A stretch of 64,000 nucleotides of DNA, taken from positions 715,001 through 779,000 of the forward strand of contig NZ_LS483397.1 in assembly GCF_900475595.1 (NCBI RefSeq). Direction: 5' to 3'. This document shows positions 25,972 to 35,731 of the stretch, piece after piece. Below the pieces are notes generated by a model. The model ran no database searches and was not told the DNA's origin. It worked only from the letters and a program-made list of their open reading frames with translations. This DNA comes from Streptococcus uberis. Its GTDB lineage: Bacteria > Bacillota > Bacilli > Lactobacillales > Streptococcaceae. The stretch's first letter is position 1; every line of letters starts with the position of its first letter. A program made the position numbers and the translations under genes.

Positions 25972-26172
25972 ATGCCAAAACAAAAAACACACCGCGCATC
26001 AGCTAAACGTTTTAAACGTACAGGTTCTGGTGGTTTGAAACGCTTCCGTGCCTTCACATCACACCGTTTCCATGGAAAAACTAAAAAACAACGTCGTCAT
26101 CTTCGTAAAGCTTCAATGGTGAGTTCAGGTGACTTTAAACGTATTAAAGCAATGCTTACAGGTCTTAAATAA
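25972..26172 (+). CDS. rpmI: 50S ribosomal protein L35
   Basis: L35 is a small basic protein of the large subunit. The 66 residues begin [20 protein letters not shown] and contain the family motif [17 protein letters not shown] longer frame runs back to 25810 inside infC, but ATG 25972 follows a clear SD (AAGAGGAG) and gives the standard N-terminus. It is the middle gene of infC-rpmI-rplT. Confidence 0.97.
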   Translation: MPKQKTHRASAKRFKRTGSGGLKRFRAFTSHRFHGKTKKQRRHLRKASMVSSGDFKRIKAMLTGLK

Positions 26173-26225
26173 GAGATATTTGTAAACATTTACTAGATTA
26201 TTAGAATTATTTGGAGGAAATATAA

Positions 26226-26585
26226 ATGGCTCGTGTTAAAGGTGGAGTTGTTTCACGTAAACGTCGTAAACGTATATTAAAATTAGCAAAAGGTTACTAT
26301 GGTGCAAAACATATCTTGTTCCGTACTGCAAAAGAACAAGTAATGAATTCTTATTACTATGCATACCGTGACCGTCGTCAAAAGAAACGTGATTTCCGTA
26401 AATTATGGATCACACGTATCAATGCCGCTGCTCGTATGAATGGTTTATCTTACTCTCAATTAATGCATGGCTTAAAACTTGCTGATATTGAAGTAAACCG
26501 TAAAATGCTTGCTGATTTAGCAGTAAATGATGCTGCTGGTTTTACAGCTCTTGCTGATGCAGCAAAAGACAAAGTTGCAAAATAA
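26226..26585 (+). CDS. rplT: 50S ribosomal protein L20
   Basis: L20 is an early assembly protein of the 50S subunit and the likely repressor of its own operon by binding the leader RNA. The 119 residues begin [20 protein letters not shown], with a long basic helix and the globular C-terminal part around [31 protein letters not shown] precedes the ATG. A perfect 15-bp hairpin closes the operon. Confidence 0.98.
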   Translation: MARVKGGVVSRKRRKRILKLAKGYYGAKHILFRTAKEQVMNSYYYAYRDRRQKKRDFRKLWITRINAAARMNGLSYSQLMHGLKLADIEVNRKMLADLAVNDAAGFTALADAAKDKVAK

Positions 26586-26588
26586 TAC

Positions 26589-26623
26589 AAAAAGCTAAGA
26601 ATGTTTCATTCTTAGCTTTTTAG
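26589..26623 (+). terminator. rplT operon terminator
   Basis: A perfect 15-bp stem (26589-26603 / 26607-26621) with a 3-nt loop, its right arm ending in TTTTT. Confidence 0.85.
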
Positions 26624-26642
26624 TTACTAACATTTTGGTATC

Positions 26643-26672
26643 AAAAAAACTCTCATTTAAAATGAGAGCTTT
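26643..26672 (-). terminator. ltaS terminator (minus strand)
   Basis: The stem CTCTCAT (26650-26656) / ATGAGAG (26662-26668) is followed on the minus strand by seven T (26643-26649). Confidence 0.7.
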
Positions 26673-26678
26673 TTGATA

Positions 26679-28877
26679 TCATTTACTTTCCTCAGAAGGT
26701 GAACTTGATTCCGTATTATCTTTGCTATCCTTCTCGTCTTCTTTAGGATTTAACTCAAGATAAGATGGTGCTTTAAATAGTTTAGAGGTTGTTTTACCAC
26801 CATATTTAGAATATAAACTGCTTGATTTTGAACCTAAGTCTTTTTCAATTTTTTTCATCTGCTGTAATTGTTTTGTGTAAACAAATTGTGTTGCATCGAT
26901 AGGTTTCAAGCCATTTTGTTTGTCGAAGCGAAGGAGGTCCCCAGTTTGGACAGCATCAGAAACTTGTAATTGCCTGCTAATGGCTTCACGAATGGCTTTC
27001 GTTTTTTCAAGTGTTTTTTCATCAGGGTTTGTAATTTCAACCCCTGTTTTAGTGTTATAAAGGCGACCACCGTAATTGGTGTATTCAGGTGTCATATATG
27101 TTCCAGAGGTCCTTTGAGCTACAATCTGGCTGTTTTGTGGGGAAAGTAAGTCTTGACCGAGTTGAGTGTAATGACTGGTGTCAACTCCTAAAATATGTAA
27201 GAGTGTTGGCAAGGCATCAATTTCTCCACCAAAGGTATCTTTAATCCCACCTCCAGTATACCCAGGGATGTGAATCATATATGGAACTCTTTGTAGCATG
27301 GCATTATCATATTCTGACCAGGTCTCTGGATCTTTACCAAGTAATTCTGCAAGACTTGAATTCCTTGAATTTGAAATACCATAATGGTCACCGTAGAGAA
27401 CAATAATAGAATTGTCATATAAACCAGATGCTTTTAAATAATCGAAGAAGGATTTAATAGAGGCATCTAGATAGTTAGCAGTTGCAAAATAACCATTAAT
27501 TGTTTCATCGTCAGTTTTTGCTAATGGGAAACCTTCTTCATCTTTTTCCCCCTTTAAACTTGTGTATGGATAGTGGTTACTTACAGTAATAAATTTTGTG
27601 TAAAAAGGTTGTTGCATTCTTTCTAAATATTTAATAGAATCTTTGAACATGTATTTATCATTGAGTCCATATTGGAAAGAATTCTTTTTTGTCTGCTTAG
27701 AAAAATAAGATGAATCGAAGAAATAATGGTAACCCCATTGTTTATAGGCGTTGTTTCGATTCCAAAAAGTTCCGACATTTCCGTGAAATACTGCACTGCT
27801 GTAATTTCCATTTTGAGACAAAATAGTTGGCGCAGCAAACTGTGTATTTTCACCGCCATAGTTAACCATGAATGAGCCACTATTTAGACCAAATAAGGAA
27901 TTTTCCATCATTGTTTCAGCATCAGAGGTTTTTCCGGCTTTAACTTGATGGAAAAAATTTGAAAAGGCAATAGTAGAATTAGAGTTGTAAAGCGAATTTA
28001 AGAAAGGAGTGACTTCGTGTTCTTTATCGTCTACTTTTAATTTATAATCAATGATAAATTGCTGGAAACTTTCCAAGTGAAGAACAATAACATTCTTTCC
28101 TTTTGCAATGCCATAATAGTCAGGATTTGGTGCCGCGTAATGCTCATTAACGTAATTTTTGACATCCGTTAATTCTTCAGCAGTGGCACCGTTTCTTTCT
28201 TTTTGTGCTTGATAGGTCTGGTTTCCACTGTATAAGGTAAATGCTGGTAAGCCGAGTGCTCTAACAATATAAGTATTAGAGAAACCTCGAGTTAAAAGTT
28301 CTGGACGGTCAATTTCAGCTAAAAAAAGGTTAATAGACATCAGCAAACAAGAGAGTGCGGTAATGGCAAAGGAAGCTCTCTTATTAAAGGGACGATTGTC
28401 TGCCTTGATTTGCTTATGCATGCTAAAACTAATAATAATGATGAAATCAAGAATATAAATGATATCCCAAATTCTTAAAAGGTTTAGGGCAGAGTCTCCA
28501 AGTCCAGCTGATACTTTACTTGACGCAAGCATAGCACTCACAGTTATAAAGTCAGAAAACTCTCTGTAGTATATGGCATTTGAAATGAGTAGTAAATTTA
28601 ATACAATGTAGGCAATCCACGAAGCAGTATAGAATGCTTTGGTGTTTTTAAAATAAAGAGCAAATCCCAATAGTAATAATGCTAATGGGATTGGATTAAT
28701 AATTGTTAAAAAGACTTGATAAATATTTCCTAAATCAAGTACAAAATCCATATGATAGGCCCAAAGGGTTTTTACCCAATAAGCAAATAACAAAGTTAAA
28801 ATAAATCCTAATCGCGTATTTGTAAATTTTAATAATATTGTTTTTAATTTCGTCACCGTAGGAACTTCCTTATTCAT
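26679..28877 (-). CDS. ltaS: Lipoteichoic acid synthase (LtaS)
   Basis: LtaS polymerises glycerol phosphate from phosphatidylglycerol into lipoteichoic acid on the outer membrane face. The 732 residues have about five N-terminal membrane segments, an extracellular sulfatase-type domain with VLHLESFQQF, the catalytic Thr in GKTSDAETMMEN (residue 317 by my count), TVSNHYPY and the metal site LYGDHYGISN. A long charged Ser-rich tail ends the protein (EDEKDSKDNTESSSPSEESK). The gene is alone on the minus strand. SD AGGAAA precedes the ATG at 28877. It is a second member of the superfamily in this window after GacH. Confidence 0.95.
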   Translation of the reverse strand: MNKEVPTVTKLKTILLKFTNTRLGFILTLLFAYWVKTLWAYHMDFVLDLGNIYQVFLTIINPIPLALLLLGFALYFKNTKAFYTASWIAYIVLNLLLISNAIYYREFSDFITVSAMLASSKVSAGLGDSALNLLRIWDIIYILDFIIIISFSMHKQIKADNRPFNKRASFAITALSCLLMSINLFLAEIDRPELLTRGFSNTYIVRALGLPAFTLYSGNQTYQAQKERNGATAEELTDVKNYVNEHYAAPNPDYYGIAKGKNVIVLHLESFQQFIIDYKLKVDDKEHEVTPFLNSLYNSNSTIAFSNFFHQVKAGKTSDAETMMENSLFGLNSGSFMVNYGGENTQFAAPTILSQNGNYSSAVFHGNVGTFWNRNNAYKQWGYHYFFDSSYFSKQTKKNSFQYGLNDKYMFKDSIKYLERMQQPFYTKFITVSNHYPYTSLKGEKDEEGFPLAKTDDETINGYFATANYLDASIKSFFDYLKASGLYDNSIIVLYGDHYGISNSRNSSLAELLGKDPETWSEYDNAMLQRVPYMIHIPGYTGGGIKDTFGGEIDALPTLLHILGVDTSHYTQLGQDLLSPQNSQIVAQRTSGTYMTPEYTNYGGRLYNTKTGVEITNPDEKTLEKTKAIREAISRQLQVSDAVQTGDLLRFDKQNGLKPIDATQFVYTKQLQQMKKIEKDLGSKSSSLYSKYGGKTTSKLFKAPSYLELNPKEDEKDSKDNTESSSPSEESK

Positions 28878-28974
28878 TTTTTCCTAAAGATAAAATCTCA
28901 AACTAAATTATAACAAAAAAAAGAGGCTTGTGCTCGCTATAAGTTTAAATTTAGTAGGAATTTTCCTTGGAATT

Positions 28975-28983
28975 TGATATAAT
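28975..28983 (+). promoter_or_regulatory. Extended -10 promoter of the methyltransferase gene
   Basis: TG-A-TATAAT with the -10 at 28978-28983. The ATG lies 8 nt after the -10, so the transcript would begin at or next to the start codon. Confidence 0.65.
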
Positions 28984-28990
28984 AAAGACT

Positions 28991-30154
28991 ATGAATAAAC
29001 TCTATATAAATTCTTTTGTTGAAAAAAAGATAGCAAATGGGGTACAATTATTAGATGAAAAGGACTTTGATCACTTAGATGAAACTGATCAATTGGTAGA
29101 ACTCTTTTCAAAATCTAATCATTCTATCGGCTTTGCCTATCTTTCAAAACAAAATAAAGGAATTGGCTGGTTTCTTGGGAAGACTGTTAATACTTTAAAC
29201 CAAGAATATTTTGAAACCTTATTTCAAAATGCCAAAATAAGGCGAAAAAGTGAATCTCGGTCTGATGATACAAATGCTTATCGCGTTTTTAACCAAGACG
29301 GTGATTTCTTTGGTGGTCTCACCATTGATCTTTATGCAGATTACGCTCTATTCACTTGGTACAATACCTATGTTTTTCAGTTGAAAGAGGTCATCGTTAA
29401 AGCTTTCCAAACTATTTTTCCAGAAATCCTTGGTGCCTATGAGAAAATGCGCTTTAAGGATACTTTCGAGGAATCGGCTCACTTATACGGTGTGGAAGCT
29501 CCAGAAAAATTTTTGATTTTAGAAAACGGTGTGAACTATAGTGTCTTTCTAAATGACGGTTTAATGACGGGGATTTTCCTTGATCAGCATAATGTCAGAA
29601 AAGAGTTAGTAGATGGACTAGCTTTAGGTAAGACAGTGCTCAATCTTTTTTCCTATACTGCAGCTTTTTCAGTTGCCGCAGCGATGGGAGGTGCTATTGA
29701 AACTCGATCGGTTGATTTAGCTAAAAGATCTATAGAGTTGTCTCAAGCCCATTTTATTGAAAATGGCTTGGATCTAAGTCAGCATTATTTTCATGTTATG
29801 GATGTTTTTGAGTATTTTAAATATGCAAAAAGAAAACAACTAACTTTTGATATCATCGTAATTGATCCTCCAAGTTTTGCTCGTAATAAGAAAAGAGTAT
29901 TTTCTGTCTTGAAGGATTATCATAAATTAATTACAGAAGCACTTGAAATTTTAAATCCAAATGGAACGATTATTGCATCAACAAATGCTTCAAATATGAC
30001 AAAGGAGCAATTTAAAAAGCAAATTTTGAAAGGCTTTGGTAATCATAAGATTGAAGAGATGCAGTTACAACAACTTCCCCATGATTTTACAGTTAATAAA
30101 GCAGATGAAAGAAGTAATTATTTAAAGGTATTTACAATAAAGGTAAAAGAATGA
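28991..30154 (+). CDS. Class I rRNA (cytosine-C5-)methyltransferase, RlmI-like
   Basis: RlmI-type enzymes methylate a cytosine of 23S rRNA with S-adenosylmethionine. The 387 residues include an N-terminal PUA-like domain, a central beta domain, and a C-terminal methyltransferase domain with [18 protein letters not shown], the SAM motif [20 protein letters not shown] and the catalytic-site [20 protein letters not shown] at 28967 could extend the frame but overlaps the promoter; ATG 28991 is chosen. No SD is visible, which fits a leaderless mRNA. The stop overlaps the aroD ATG (ATGA). The exact target base is not certain. Confidence 0.85.
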   Translation: MNKLYINSFVEKKIANGVQLLDEKDFDHLDETDQLVELFSKSNHSIGFAYLSKQNKGIGWFLGKTVNTLNQEYFETLFQNAKIRRKSESRSDDTNAYRVFNQDGDFFGGLTIDLYADYALFTWYNTYVFQLKEVIVKAFQTIFPEILGAYEKMRFKDTFEESAHLYGVEAPEKFLILENGVNYSVFLNDGLMTGIFLDQHNVRKELVDGLALGKTVLNLFSYTAAFSVAAAMGGAIETRSVDLAKRSIELSQAHFIENGLDLSQHYFHVMDVFEYFKYAKRKQLTFDIIVIDPPSFARNKKRVFSVLKDYHKLITEALEILNPNGTIIASTNASNMTKEQFKKQILKGFGNHKIEEMQLQQLPHDFTVNKADERSNYLKVFTIKVKE

Positions 30155-30831
30155 AAATAGTAGCTCCAATCATGCCAACAAATTTTGAAGAAGCTCAGAC
30201 CATTGACGTTTCTAAATACGAAGGTGTCGATTTAATCGAATGGCGAGCGGACTTTCTTCCTAAAGAGGATATTATTACAGTTGCTCCAGCTATCTTTGAA
30301 AAATTTGCAGGTAGAGAAATAATCTTTACGCTTAGAACGCGTCAAGAAGGTGGTCAGATTGAACTAACCGATCGAGAATATCTTGATTTGATTAAGGAAA
30401 TCAATGCCATTTACAATCCAGATTTTATTGATTTTGAATATTTTTCACATAAAGCAGTTTTTAACGAGATGTTAGATTTTCCAAATCTTGTCTTGTCATA
30501 TCATAATTTTGAAGAGACACCAGAAAATTTAATGGAATCATTTTCTGAAATGACTAAACTTGCCCCTCGTGTTGTTAAAATTGCCGTGATGCCTAAAAAT
30601 GAACAAGATGTTCTTAATCTGATGAATTATACTAGAGGATTCAAAGCTCTTAATCCTGAACAAACATATGCCACCATGTCTATGGGGAAATTAGGACGTA
30701 TTTCTCGCTTAGCAGGTGATATTGTTGGTTCATCTTGGACATTTGTATCCATTGATGAGGCTAGTGCACCTGGACAAGTGTCACTATGTGATATGAAAAA
30801 AATCATTGATATTTTAGATTCGGATATGTAA
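30151..30831 (+). CDS. aroD: 3-dehydroquinate dehydratase, type I
   Basis: AroD turns 3-dehydroquinate into 3-dehydroshikimate in the shikimate pathway. The 226 residues fit the type I, Schiff-base class: EWRADFL near the N-terminus, [10 protein letters not shown] (substrate Arg), the catalytic His in [11 protein letters not shown], the Schiff-base Lys in [10 protein letters not shown], and [11 protein letters not shown] near the end. It is coupled by ATGA to the methyltransferase gene and so shares its promoter. A terminator separates it from aroC. Confidence 0.96.
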   Translation: MKIVAPIMPTNFEEAQTIDVSKYEGVDLIEWRADFLPKEDIITVAPAIFEKFAGREIIFTLRTRQEGGQIELTDREYLDLIKEINAIYNPDFIDFEYFSHKAVFNEMLDFPNLVLSYHNFEETPENLMESFSEMTKLAPRVVKIAVMPKNEQDVLNLMNYTRGFKALNPEQTYATMSMGKLGRISRLAGDIVGSSWTFVSIDEASAPGQVSLCDMKKIIDILDSDM

Positions 30832-30858
30832 TACCATTATCCTCAAAAAGAATGTTTG

Positions 30859-30893
30859 CATTATTCTAAGAGTTTTTTAGAATAATGTTTTTC
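30859..30893 (+). terminator. aroD terminator
   Basis: An 11-bp perfect stem (CATTATTCTAA 30859-30869 / TTAGAATAATG 30877-30887) followed by a T-rich run. Confidence 0.75.
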
Positions 30894-30925
30894 TTTATCC
30901 CTATAATGAAATTGGAGAATTTTCT

Positions 30926-32092
30926 ATGAGATATTTAACAGCTGGTGAATCTCACGGTCCGTCCTTAACGACCATTATTGAAGGAATACCATCAGGTTTA
31001 GAACTAAGTTCAGAAGTTATTAATCTTGAGTTAAAAAGAAGACAGGGGGGCTATGGCAGGGGTGCCAGAATGACCATTGAAAATGATAAGGTCAGTATTA
31101 CATCAGGTGTCAGACACGGCAAAACAACAGGTGCTCCCATTACATTAATTATTGAAAATAAAGACCACAAAAAGTGGACGGATATTATGGCTGTTGAAGA
31201 CCTACCTGATAAATTGAAGCGAAAACGCAAGGTTATCCATCCGCGTCCAGGACATGCTGATTTGGTTGGAGGGATAAAATATGGTTACTCTGATTTACGA
31301 AATGCACTAGAGAGATCTTCGGCGCGTGAAACTGCTGCCCGGGTTGCTGTCGGTGCAGTAGCTAAATGTTTATTAAGTCAATTAGGTATAGAGACCATGC
31401 ATCATGTCTCTGTTTTTGGCGGGGTTACTATTGATATTCCTGAGACACTAACCTATGAAGAATTAAGAACAAAGGCTCAAAAGTCAGAGCTTTCAATTGT
31501 CAACTCAGAACAAGAAGTAGAAATTAAAACCTATATAGACCAGATAAAGAAAGATGGTGATACATTAGGAGGGGTTGTTCAAACAATCGTGACTGGTGTA
31601 CCTGTCGGATTAGGCTCTTATGTTCAATGGGATAAAAAATTGGATGCCAAATTAGCACAGGCAGTTATGTCAATAAATGCTTTTAAAGGTGTTGAATTTG
31701 GGGAAGGTTTTGCCATGGGATATCAAAAAGGTTCTGAGGTGATGGATGAGATTATTTGGAGTGAAGAAGAAGGTTATAGTCGCAAAAGTAACCATCTCGG
31801 AGGATTTGAAGGAGGGGTTACAAATGGTCAACCCCTCTTAATAAAAGGTGTCATGAAACCTATTCCTACACTTTATAAACCCTTGCAATCTGTAAATATA
31901 GAAACACATCAACCCTATAAAGCTAGCGTTGAACGCTCAGATCCTACAGCATTACCAGCAGCAGGTGTTGTCATGGAAAATGTGGTAGCAACAGTTTTAG
32001 CGCAAGAAATTTTAGAAAAGTTCTCTTCTGATACCATGAAAGAACTAACGAAAGCATTTCAAGACTACACCAACTATACAAAACGCTATTAA
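30926..32092 (+). CDS. aroC: Chorismate synthase
   Basis: AroC makes chorismate from EPSP, the last common step to aromatic amino acids and folate; it needs reduced FMN. The 388 residues carry the three family signatures: [15 protein letters not shown] near the N-terminus, [20 protein letters not shown] with [12 protein letters not shown], and near the C-terminus [15 protein letters not shown]. The SD is TGGAG. A TATAAT at 30902-30907 may be its -10, with a poor -35. Confidence 0.96.
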   Translation: MRYLTAGESHGPSLTTIIEGIPSGLELSSEVINLELKRRQGGYGRGARMTIENDKVSITSGVRHGKTTGAPITLIIENKDHKKWTDIMAVEDLPDKLKRKRKVIHPRPGHADLVGGIKYGYSDLRNALERSSARETAARVAVGAVAKCLLSQLGIETMHHVSVFGGVTIDIPETLTYEELRTKAQKSELSIVNSEQEVEIKTYIDQIKKDGDTLGGVVQTIVTGVPVGLGSYVQWDKKLDAKLAQAVMSINAFKGVEFGEGFAMGYQKGSEVMDEIIWSEEEGYSRKSNHLGGFEGGVTNGQPLLIKGVMKPIPTLYKPLQSVNIETHQPYKASVERSDPTALPAAGVVMENVVATVLAQEILEKFSSDTMKELTKAFQDYTNYTKRY

Positions 32093-32155
32093 ATAAAAGA
32101 CAGAATGACATGAGTGTGTTAAGATACAAGTATAAAATGATAAAGGAGTAACAAA

Positions 32156-32494
32156 ATGACACAAGAAATCTATGAGTATGCTAATAAAATAGAACGGGCA
32201 CTTCGTAATTTGCCAGAATATAAAAAAGTCGTAGCCGCAAAAGAAGATATCGAAAAAGACAGTGAAGCTAGTAACATTTTTGAAGAATTTTTCAAATTAC
32301 AAGCAAAGTTAAAGGAAATGATTCAAAACGGTCAAACGCCTTCTAACGAAGAACAAGAGACCATTCATCAATTAAGCGGTAAAATCGAGTCTAATGAGTT
32401 ATTGAAGGCTTACTTTGAAGCACAACAAAGCCTCTCAGTTTACATTAACGATATTGAACGCATTATTTTCAATCCATTGAAAGACCTCATTTAG
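32156..32494 (+). CDS. YlbF/YheA-family helical protein (UPF0342)
   Basis: The 112-residue protein is almost wholly helical and acidic, with [19 protein letters not shown] at the N-terminus and a [20 protein letters not shown] helix-turn. This matches the UPF0342/YlbF-YmcA group. In Bacillus, YlbF and YmcA act with YaaT in RNA processing through RNase Y, but UPF0342 members such as YheA have no settled role, so I give no function. It stands between aroC and gor with its own SD (AAAGGAG). Confidence 0.8.
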   Translation: MTQEIYEYANKIERALRNLPEYKKVVAAKEDIEKDSEASNIFEEFFKLQAKLKEMIQNGQTPSNEEQETIHQLSGKIESNELLKAYFEAQQSLSVYINDIERIIFNPLKDLI

Positions 32495-32516
32495 ACATAA
32501 AAAAGGCGTTAAAGGA

Positions 32517-32549
32517 GGAACTGCTCTAAAAAGGGAGTTAGTTCCTTTT
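32517..32549 (+). terminator. Possible terminator before gor
   Basis: GGAACT (32517-32522) pairs with AGTTCC (32540-32545), extended imperfectly inside, then TTTTC. The stem is imperfect. Confidence 0.4.
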
Positions 32550-32575
32550 CTATCAAGTAGATAAGGGAGAAAATA

Positions 32576-33925
32576 GTGGAGCATTTTGATTATATTGTAA
32601 TTGGCGGTGGTAGTGCGGGTATTGCTTCAGCAAATAGGGCTGCAATACATGGTGCAAAAGTCTTATTAGTTGAGGCTAATGACATTGGGGGAACCTGTGT
32701 CAATTTAGGTTGCGTTCCCAAAAAAGTGATGTGGTATGGTGCTCAAGTAGCCGAAACCATCCATACTTACGCAAAAGATTATGGCTTTAACATAGCAGAA
32801 AGTCAATTTCATTTTGAAACCCTAAAGAAGAACAGACAAGCCTATATTGATCGCATCCATGCATCCTATCAAAGAGGTTTTGAGACGAATGGAGTAACTC
32901 ATCTCAAAGGATTTGCACGTTTTAAAGAAAGCCATCTTATCGAGGTTAATGGGGTTGACTACAGTGCCCCCCATATCTTGATAGCTACAGGTGGCAGGCC
33001 CAAAGTGCCAGAAATTCCGGGTGCAGAATATGGTATCACCTCAGATGGATTTTTTGAACTGGATGCTATTCCTAAGAGAACAGCAGTGGTTGGAGCAGGC
33101 TATATAGCTGTTGAAATTGCAGGTGTTTTAAATGCACTTGGTTCAAAAACATCACTCTTAGTCCGACATGATAGACCTTTAAGAGCATTTGATAAGGATA
33201 TTGTCCAAAGCTTAGTGAAAGAGATGGTATCTGGAGGAATAGAATTAATTACAGAAACGAGTGTTGAAGAAGTCCTCAAAAATGACAATCAATCCCTAAC
33301 CTTAAAACTTAATAATGGTAAAACTCTTGAGGTTGATCAAGTGATTTGGGCAATTGGTCGACAACCGAATGTTGACGGTTTTGGTTTAGAAAATCTGCCA
33401 TTAACATTTACTGAAAAGGGATTTATCCAAACAGATGCCTATGAAAACACCTCAATTCCAGGTATTTATGCTGTTGGAGATGTCAATGGGAAACTGGCCT
33501 TGACTCCAGTCGCTGTAGCAGCAGGAAGACGACTATCAGAACGCCTTTTTAATCAAAAAACCAATGAAAAATTAGATTACGATAATGTCGCAACGGTTAT
33601 TTTCAGTCACCCCTCTATTGGCTCAATTGGTTTAAGTGAAGAAGCTGCTATTGAAAAGTATGGGCAAGATAAAATTAATGTTTATCAATCACAGTTCACT
33701 TCAATGTATACAGCAGTGACAAGTCATCGTCAAGCTTGTTTAATGAAACTCATAACTCTTGGTCCAGAGGAAAAAATCATTGGCTTACATGGTATTGGTT
33801 ATGGAGTTGATGAAATGATCCAAGGATTTGCTGTAGCTATAAAAATGGGGGCAACAAAAGCAGACTTTGATAACACAGTAGCTATCCATCCGACCGGTGC
33901 AGAAGAATTTGTCACCATGCGTTAA
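32576..33925 (+). CDS. gor: Glutathione-disulfide reductase
   Basis: Gor is a cytoplasmic FAD enzyme that reduces oxidised glutathione with NADPH and supports oxidant defence. The 449 residues start with YIVIGGGSAGIASANRAA (FAD binding), the redox disulfide CVNLGC followed by VPKK near residue 45, the NADPH site VVGAGYIAVEIAGVLNALG, AVGDVNG for FAD, and the C-terminal HPTGAEEF with the catalytic His/Glu. The start is GTG at 32576, after an AAGGGAG SD. It ends in a hairpin shared with the convergent gene. Confidence 0.95.
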   Translation: MEHFDYIVIGGGSAGIASANRAAIHGAKVLLVEANDIGGTCVNLGCVPKKVMWYGAQVAETIHTYAKDYGFNIAESQFHFETLKKNRQAYIDRIHASYQRGFETNGVTHLKGFARFKESHLIEVNGVDYSAPHILIATGGRPKVPEIPGAEYGITSDGFFELDAIPKRTAVVGAGYIAVEIAGVLNALGSKTSLLVRHDRPLRAFDKDIVQSLVKEMVSGGIELITETSVEEVLKNDNQSLTLKLNNGKTLEVDQVIWAIGRQPNVDGFGLENLPLTFTEKGFIQTDAYENTSIPGIYAVGDVNGKLALTPVAVAAGRRLSERLFNQKTNEKLDYDNVATVIFSHPSIGSIGLSEEAAIEKYGQDKINVYQSQFTSMYTAVTSHRQACLMKLITLGPEEKIIGLHGIGYGVDEMIQGFAVAIKMGATKADFDNTVAIHPTGAEEFVTMR

Positions 33926-33955
33926 AAAGACCTTTCAAGTGAAAGGTCTTTCTTT
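33926..33955. terminator. Bidirectional terminator between gor and the convergent DUF6556-like gene
   Basis: An 11-bp stem (33926-33936 / 33941-33951) with loop AAGT, A-rich on its left and T-rich on its right, so it can end transcripts from both sides. Confidence 0.75.
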
Positions 33956-34368
33956 TATGGGGTGCTTGTTGAACTAGTAGTACTCGATTGTGGACTCTCT
34001 GAAGGTGTTTGGCTATTTTCAGAAGGACTGGTGGTTGATGGTGTTGATTGGGATGAAGGTGTTGTTGGGATAGAGCTACTAGAGAGTGTTGTATCTGTTT
34101 GAGTTTCAGGTGATTGCTTCCCAGAGCTGTCTTTTTCAATAATTTTGACAATGGTAGATGTTGACTGTGGGCTTGAATCTTTTGAGCCTTGGTTTGATTC
34201 CGGATGTAAGGCTTTGTAAATCGTGATACTGGCAACAATAATACTTAAAATACTACCAATAAAGGCAATCGATTTTTGAAAAGCTGTTAAACCCGTTTTG
34301 ATGTGTTTTGTTGGTCTTATTGTATTTTGAGATTTACTTTTATCTTGACGTGAATAATGTGAAGGCAT
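33955..34368 (-). CDS. Small membrane protein with Ser/Thr-rich extracellular tail (DUF6556-like)
   Basis: The 137 residues have a basic cytoplasmic N-terminus (about 1-30), one membrane segment (about 33-55, IAFIGSILSIIVASITIYKAL), and then a low-complexity tail of about 80 residues made mostly of Ser, Thr, Pro and Gln. Small proteins of this look lie opposite gor in other streptococci. There is no known domain I can name with certainty and no catalytic motif, so no function is proposed. SD AAAGGAGAA precedes the ATG, and it has a strong promoter of its own. Confidence 0.7.
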   Translation of the reverse strand: MPSHYSRQDKSKSQNTIRPTKHIKTGLTAFQKSIAFIGSILSIIVASITIYKALHPESNQGSKDSSPQSTSTIVKIIEKDSSGKQSPETQTDTTLSSSSIPTTPSSQSTPSTTSPSENSQTPSESPQSSTTSSTSTP

Positions 34369-34428
34369 ATTTTCTCCTTTTCATTTTTAATTGAAACAAC
34401 TCAGATAACTTATAAAAGTTCAATTCTT

Positions 34429-34457
34429 AGTATAGACTTGTAAGAAATTGAAGTCAA
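34429..34457 (-). promoter_or_regulatory. Promoter of the DUF6556-like gene
   Basis: On the minus strand, TTGACT (34452-34457), 17 bp, TATACT (34429-34434). Confidence 0.75.
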
Positions 34458-34587
34458 TTATTTACCTTATCAAGCTATCTAGTTGATGTCAAAAAAACAG
34501 ATTAAAACTTAAGCTTAAAGTATCTATTTTTTCCTTTTCATTAAATTGTGGTAAAATAGAGTATTGAGTAAAAAACGAAGGTGACAA

Positions 34588-35730
34588 ATGATTTATTTTG
34601 ATAATTCTGCAACAACGATTCCATTTAGTGAAGCTTTAAGAAGCTATCACGAAGTTTCCGAAAAAATATACGGGAATCCTTCTAGTCTACATGATCTTGG
34701 TACCAAATCGAGTCGGATTTTAAAAGCCTCCAGAAAACAAATAGCAGATTTGTTAGGGTGTAGCGAAGAAGAGATTTTTTTCACATCGGGTGGAACGGAA
34801 AGCGACAATTGGGCATTAAAAGGAACAGCTTTTGAAAAAGCCTCTTTTGGAAAACACATCATTGTTTCAGATATTGAACATCCTGCTGTAAAAGAAAGCG
34901 CTAAATGGTTAGCTACCCAAGGATTTGAAGTTTCTTTTGCACCAGTTGATCATAAAGGCTTTATTGATCTTGAAAAATTGAAAGCTTTAATTAGAAAAGA
35001 TACCATTTTACTTTCAGTAATGGCAGTTAATAATGAAATTGGTTCGGCTCAGCCAATTGAGGCTATTTCATCAATTCTTTCTGATAAACCTGGCATTACC
35101 TTTCATGTAGATGCTGTGCAGGCCATTGGGAAACGACCTTTAAAAGATTATTTAACGGATCGTGTGGATTTAGCTTCTTTTTCAGGACACAAATTTCACG
35201 CCGTTCGAGGCGTGGGAATCCTTTATAAAAAAGCAGGTAAAAGAATAAGTCCATTACTTCATGGCGGTGGTCAAGAATCAGATTTACGTTCAACAACTGA
35301 GAATCTTGCTGGGATTGCTAGTATGGCAAAAGCGCTAAGGATGACAGTGGAAAATGAAGAAGTGGCCTTAAAGAGATTGACAAAGATGAAGTCAGTATTA
35401 TATCAGGCTTTGAGTGCTTATGATGATGTTATGATTTTCTCTGAAATGGATCATTTTGTGCCAAATATCTTAACATTTGGTATCAAAGGTGTTCGTGGAG
35501 AAGTAATCGTTCATGCTTTCGAGAGTCATGGCATTTATATTTCAACGACCAGCGCTTGTTCATCAAAAGCCGGTAAACCAGCTGGGACCTTAATTGCTAT
35601 GGGCGTCCCAGTAAAAGATGCTCAAACAGCTGTTCGAATTAGTTTAGATGAAACCAATAACATGGAAGAAATGGAACAATTTTTAACCATTTTTAAACAA
35701 ATACATGAAAAAACAAAGAAAGTAAGATAA
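34588..35730 (+). CDS. Cysteine desulfurase (NifS-like) for ThiI
   Basis: This PLP enzyme takes sulfur from cysteine and passes a persulfide to ThiI. The 380 residues show [10 protein letters not shown] at the N-terminus, [21 protein letters not shown], the PLP lysine in [11 protein letters not shown] (about residue 200), and the catalytic loop Cys in [14 protein letters not shown] (about residue 327). It lies 1 bp before thiI, the common nifZ/iscS-thiI pair of Firmicutes, which marks it as the tRNA-thiolation desulfurase and not the general SufS. A TG-G-TAAAAT element at about 34550-34558 may be its promoter. Confidence 0.92.
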   Translation: MIYFDNSATTIPFSEALRSYHEVSEKIYGNPSSLHDLGTKSSRILKASRKQIADLLGCSEEEIFFTSGGTESDNWALKGTAFEKASFGKHIIVSDIEHPAVKESAKWLATQGFEVSFAPVDHKGFIDLEKLKALIRKDTILLSVMAVNNEIGSAQPIEAISSILSDKPGITFHVDAVQAIGKRPLKDYLTDRVDLASFSGHKFHAVRGVGILYKKAGKRISPLLHGGGQESDLRSTTENLAGIASMAKALRMTVENEEVALKRLTKMKSVLYQALSAYDDVMIFSEMDHFVPNILTFGIKGVRGEVIVHAFESHGIYISTTSACSSKAGKPAGTLIAMGVPVKDAQTAVRISLDETNNMEEMEQFLTIFKQIHEKTKKVR

Positions 35731-35731
35731 T

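Noticed and set aside
27623..27880. Small antisense-frame ORF within ltaS, and similar short ORFs across the window
   Set aside because: They lie in other frames of clear genes, have no SD and show no family resemblance.
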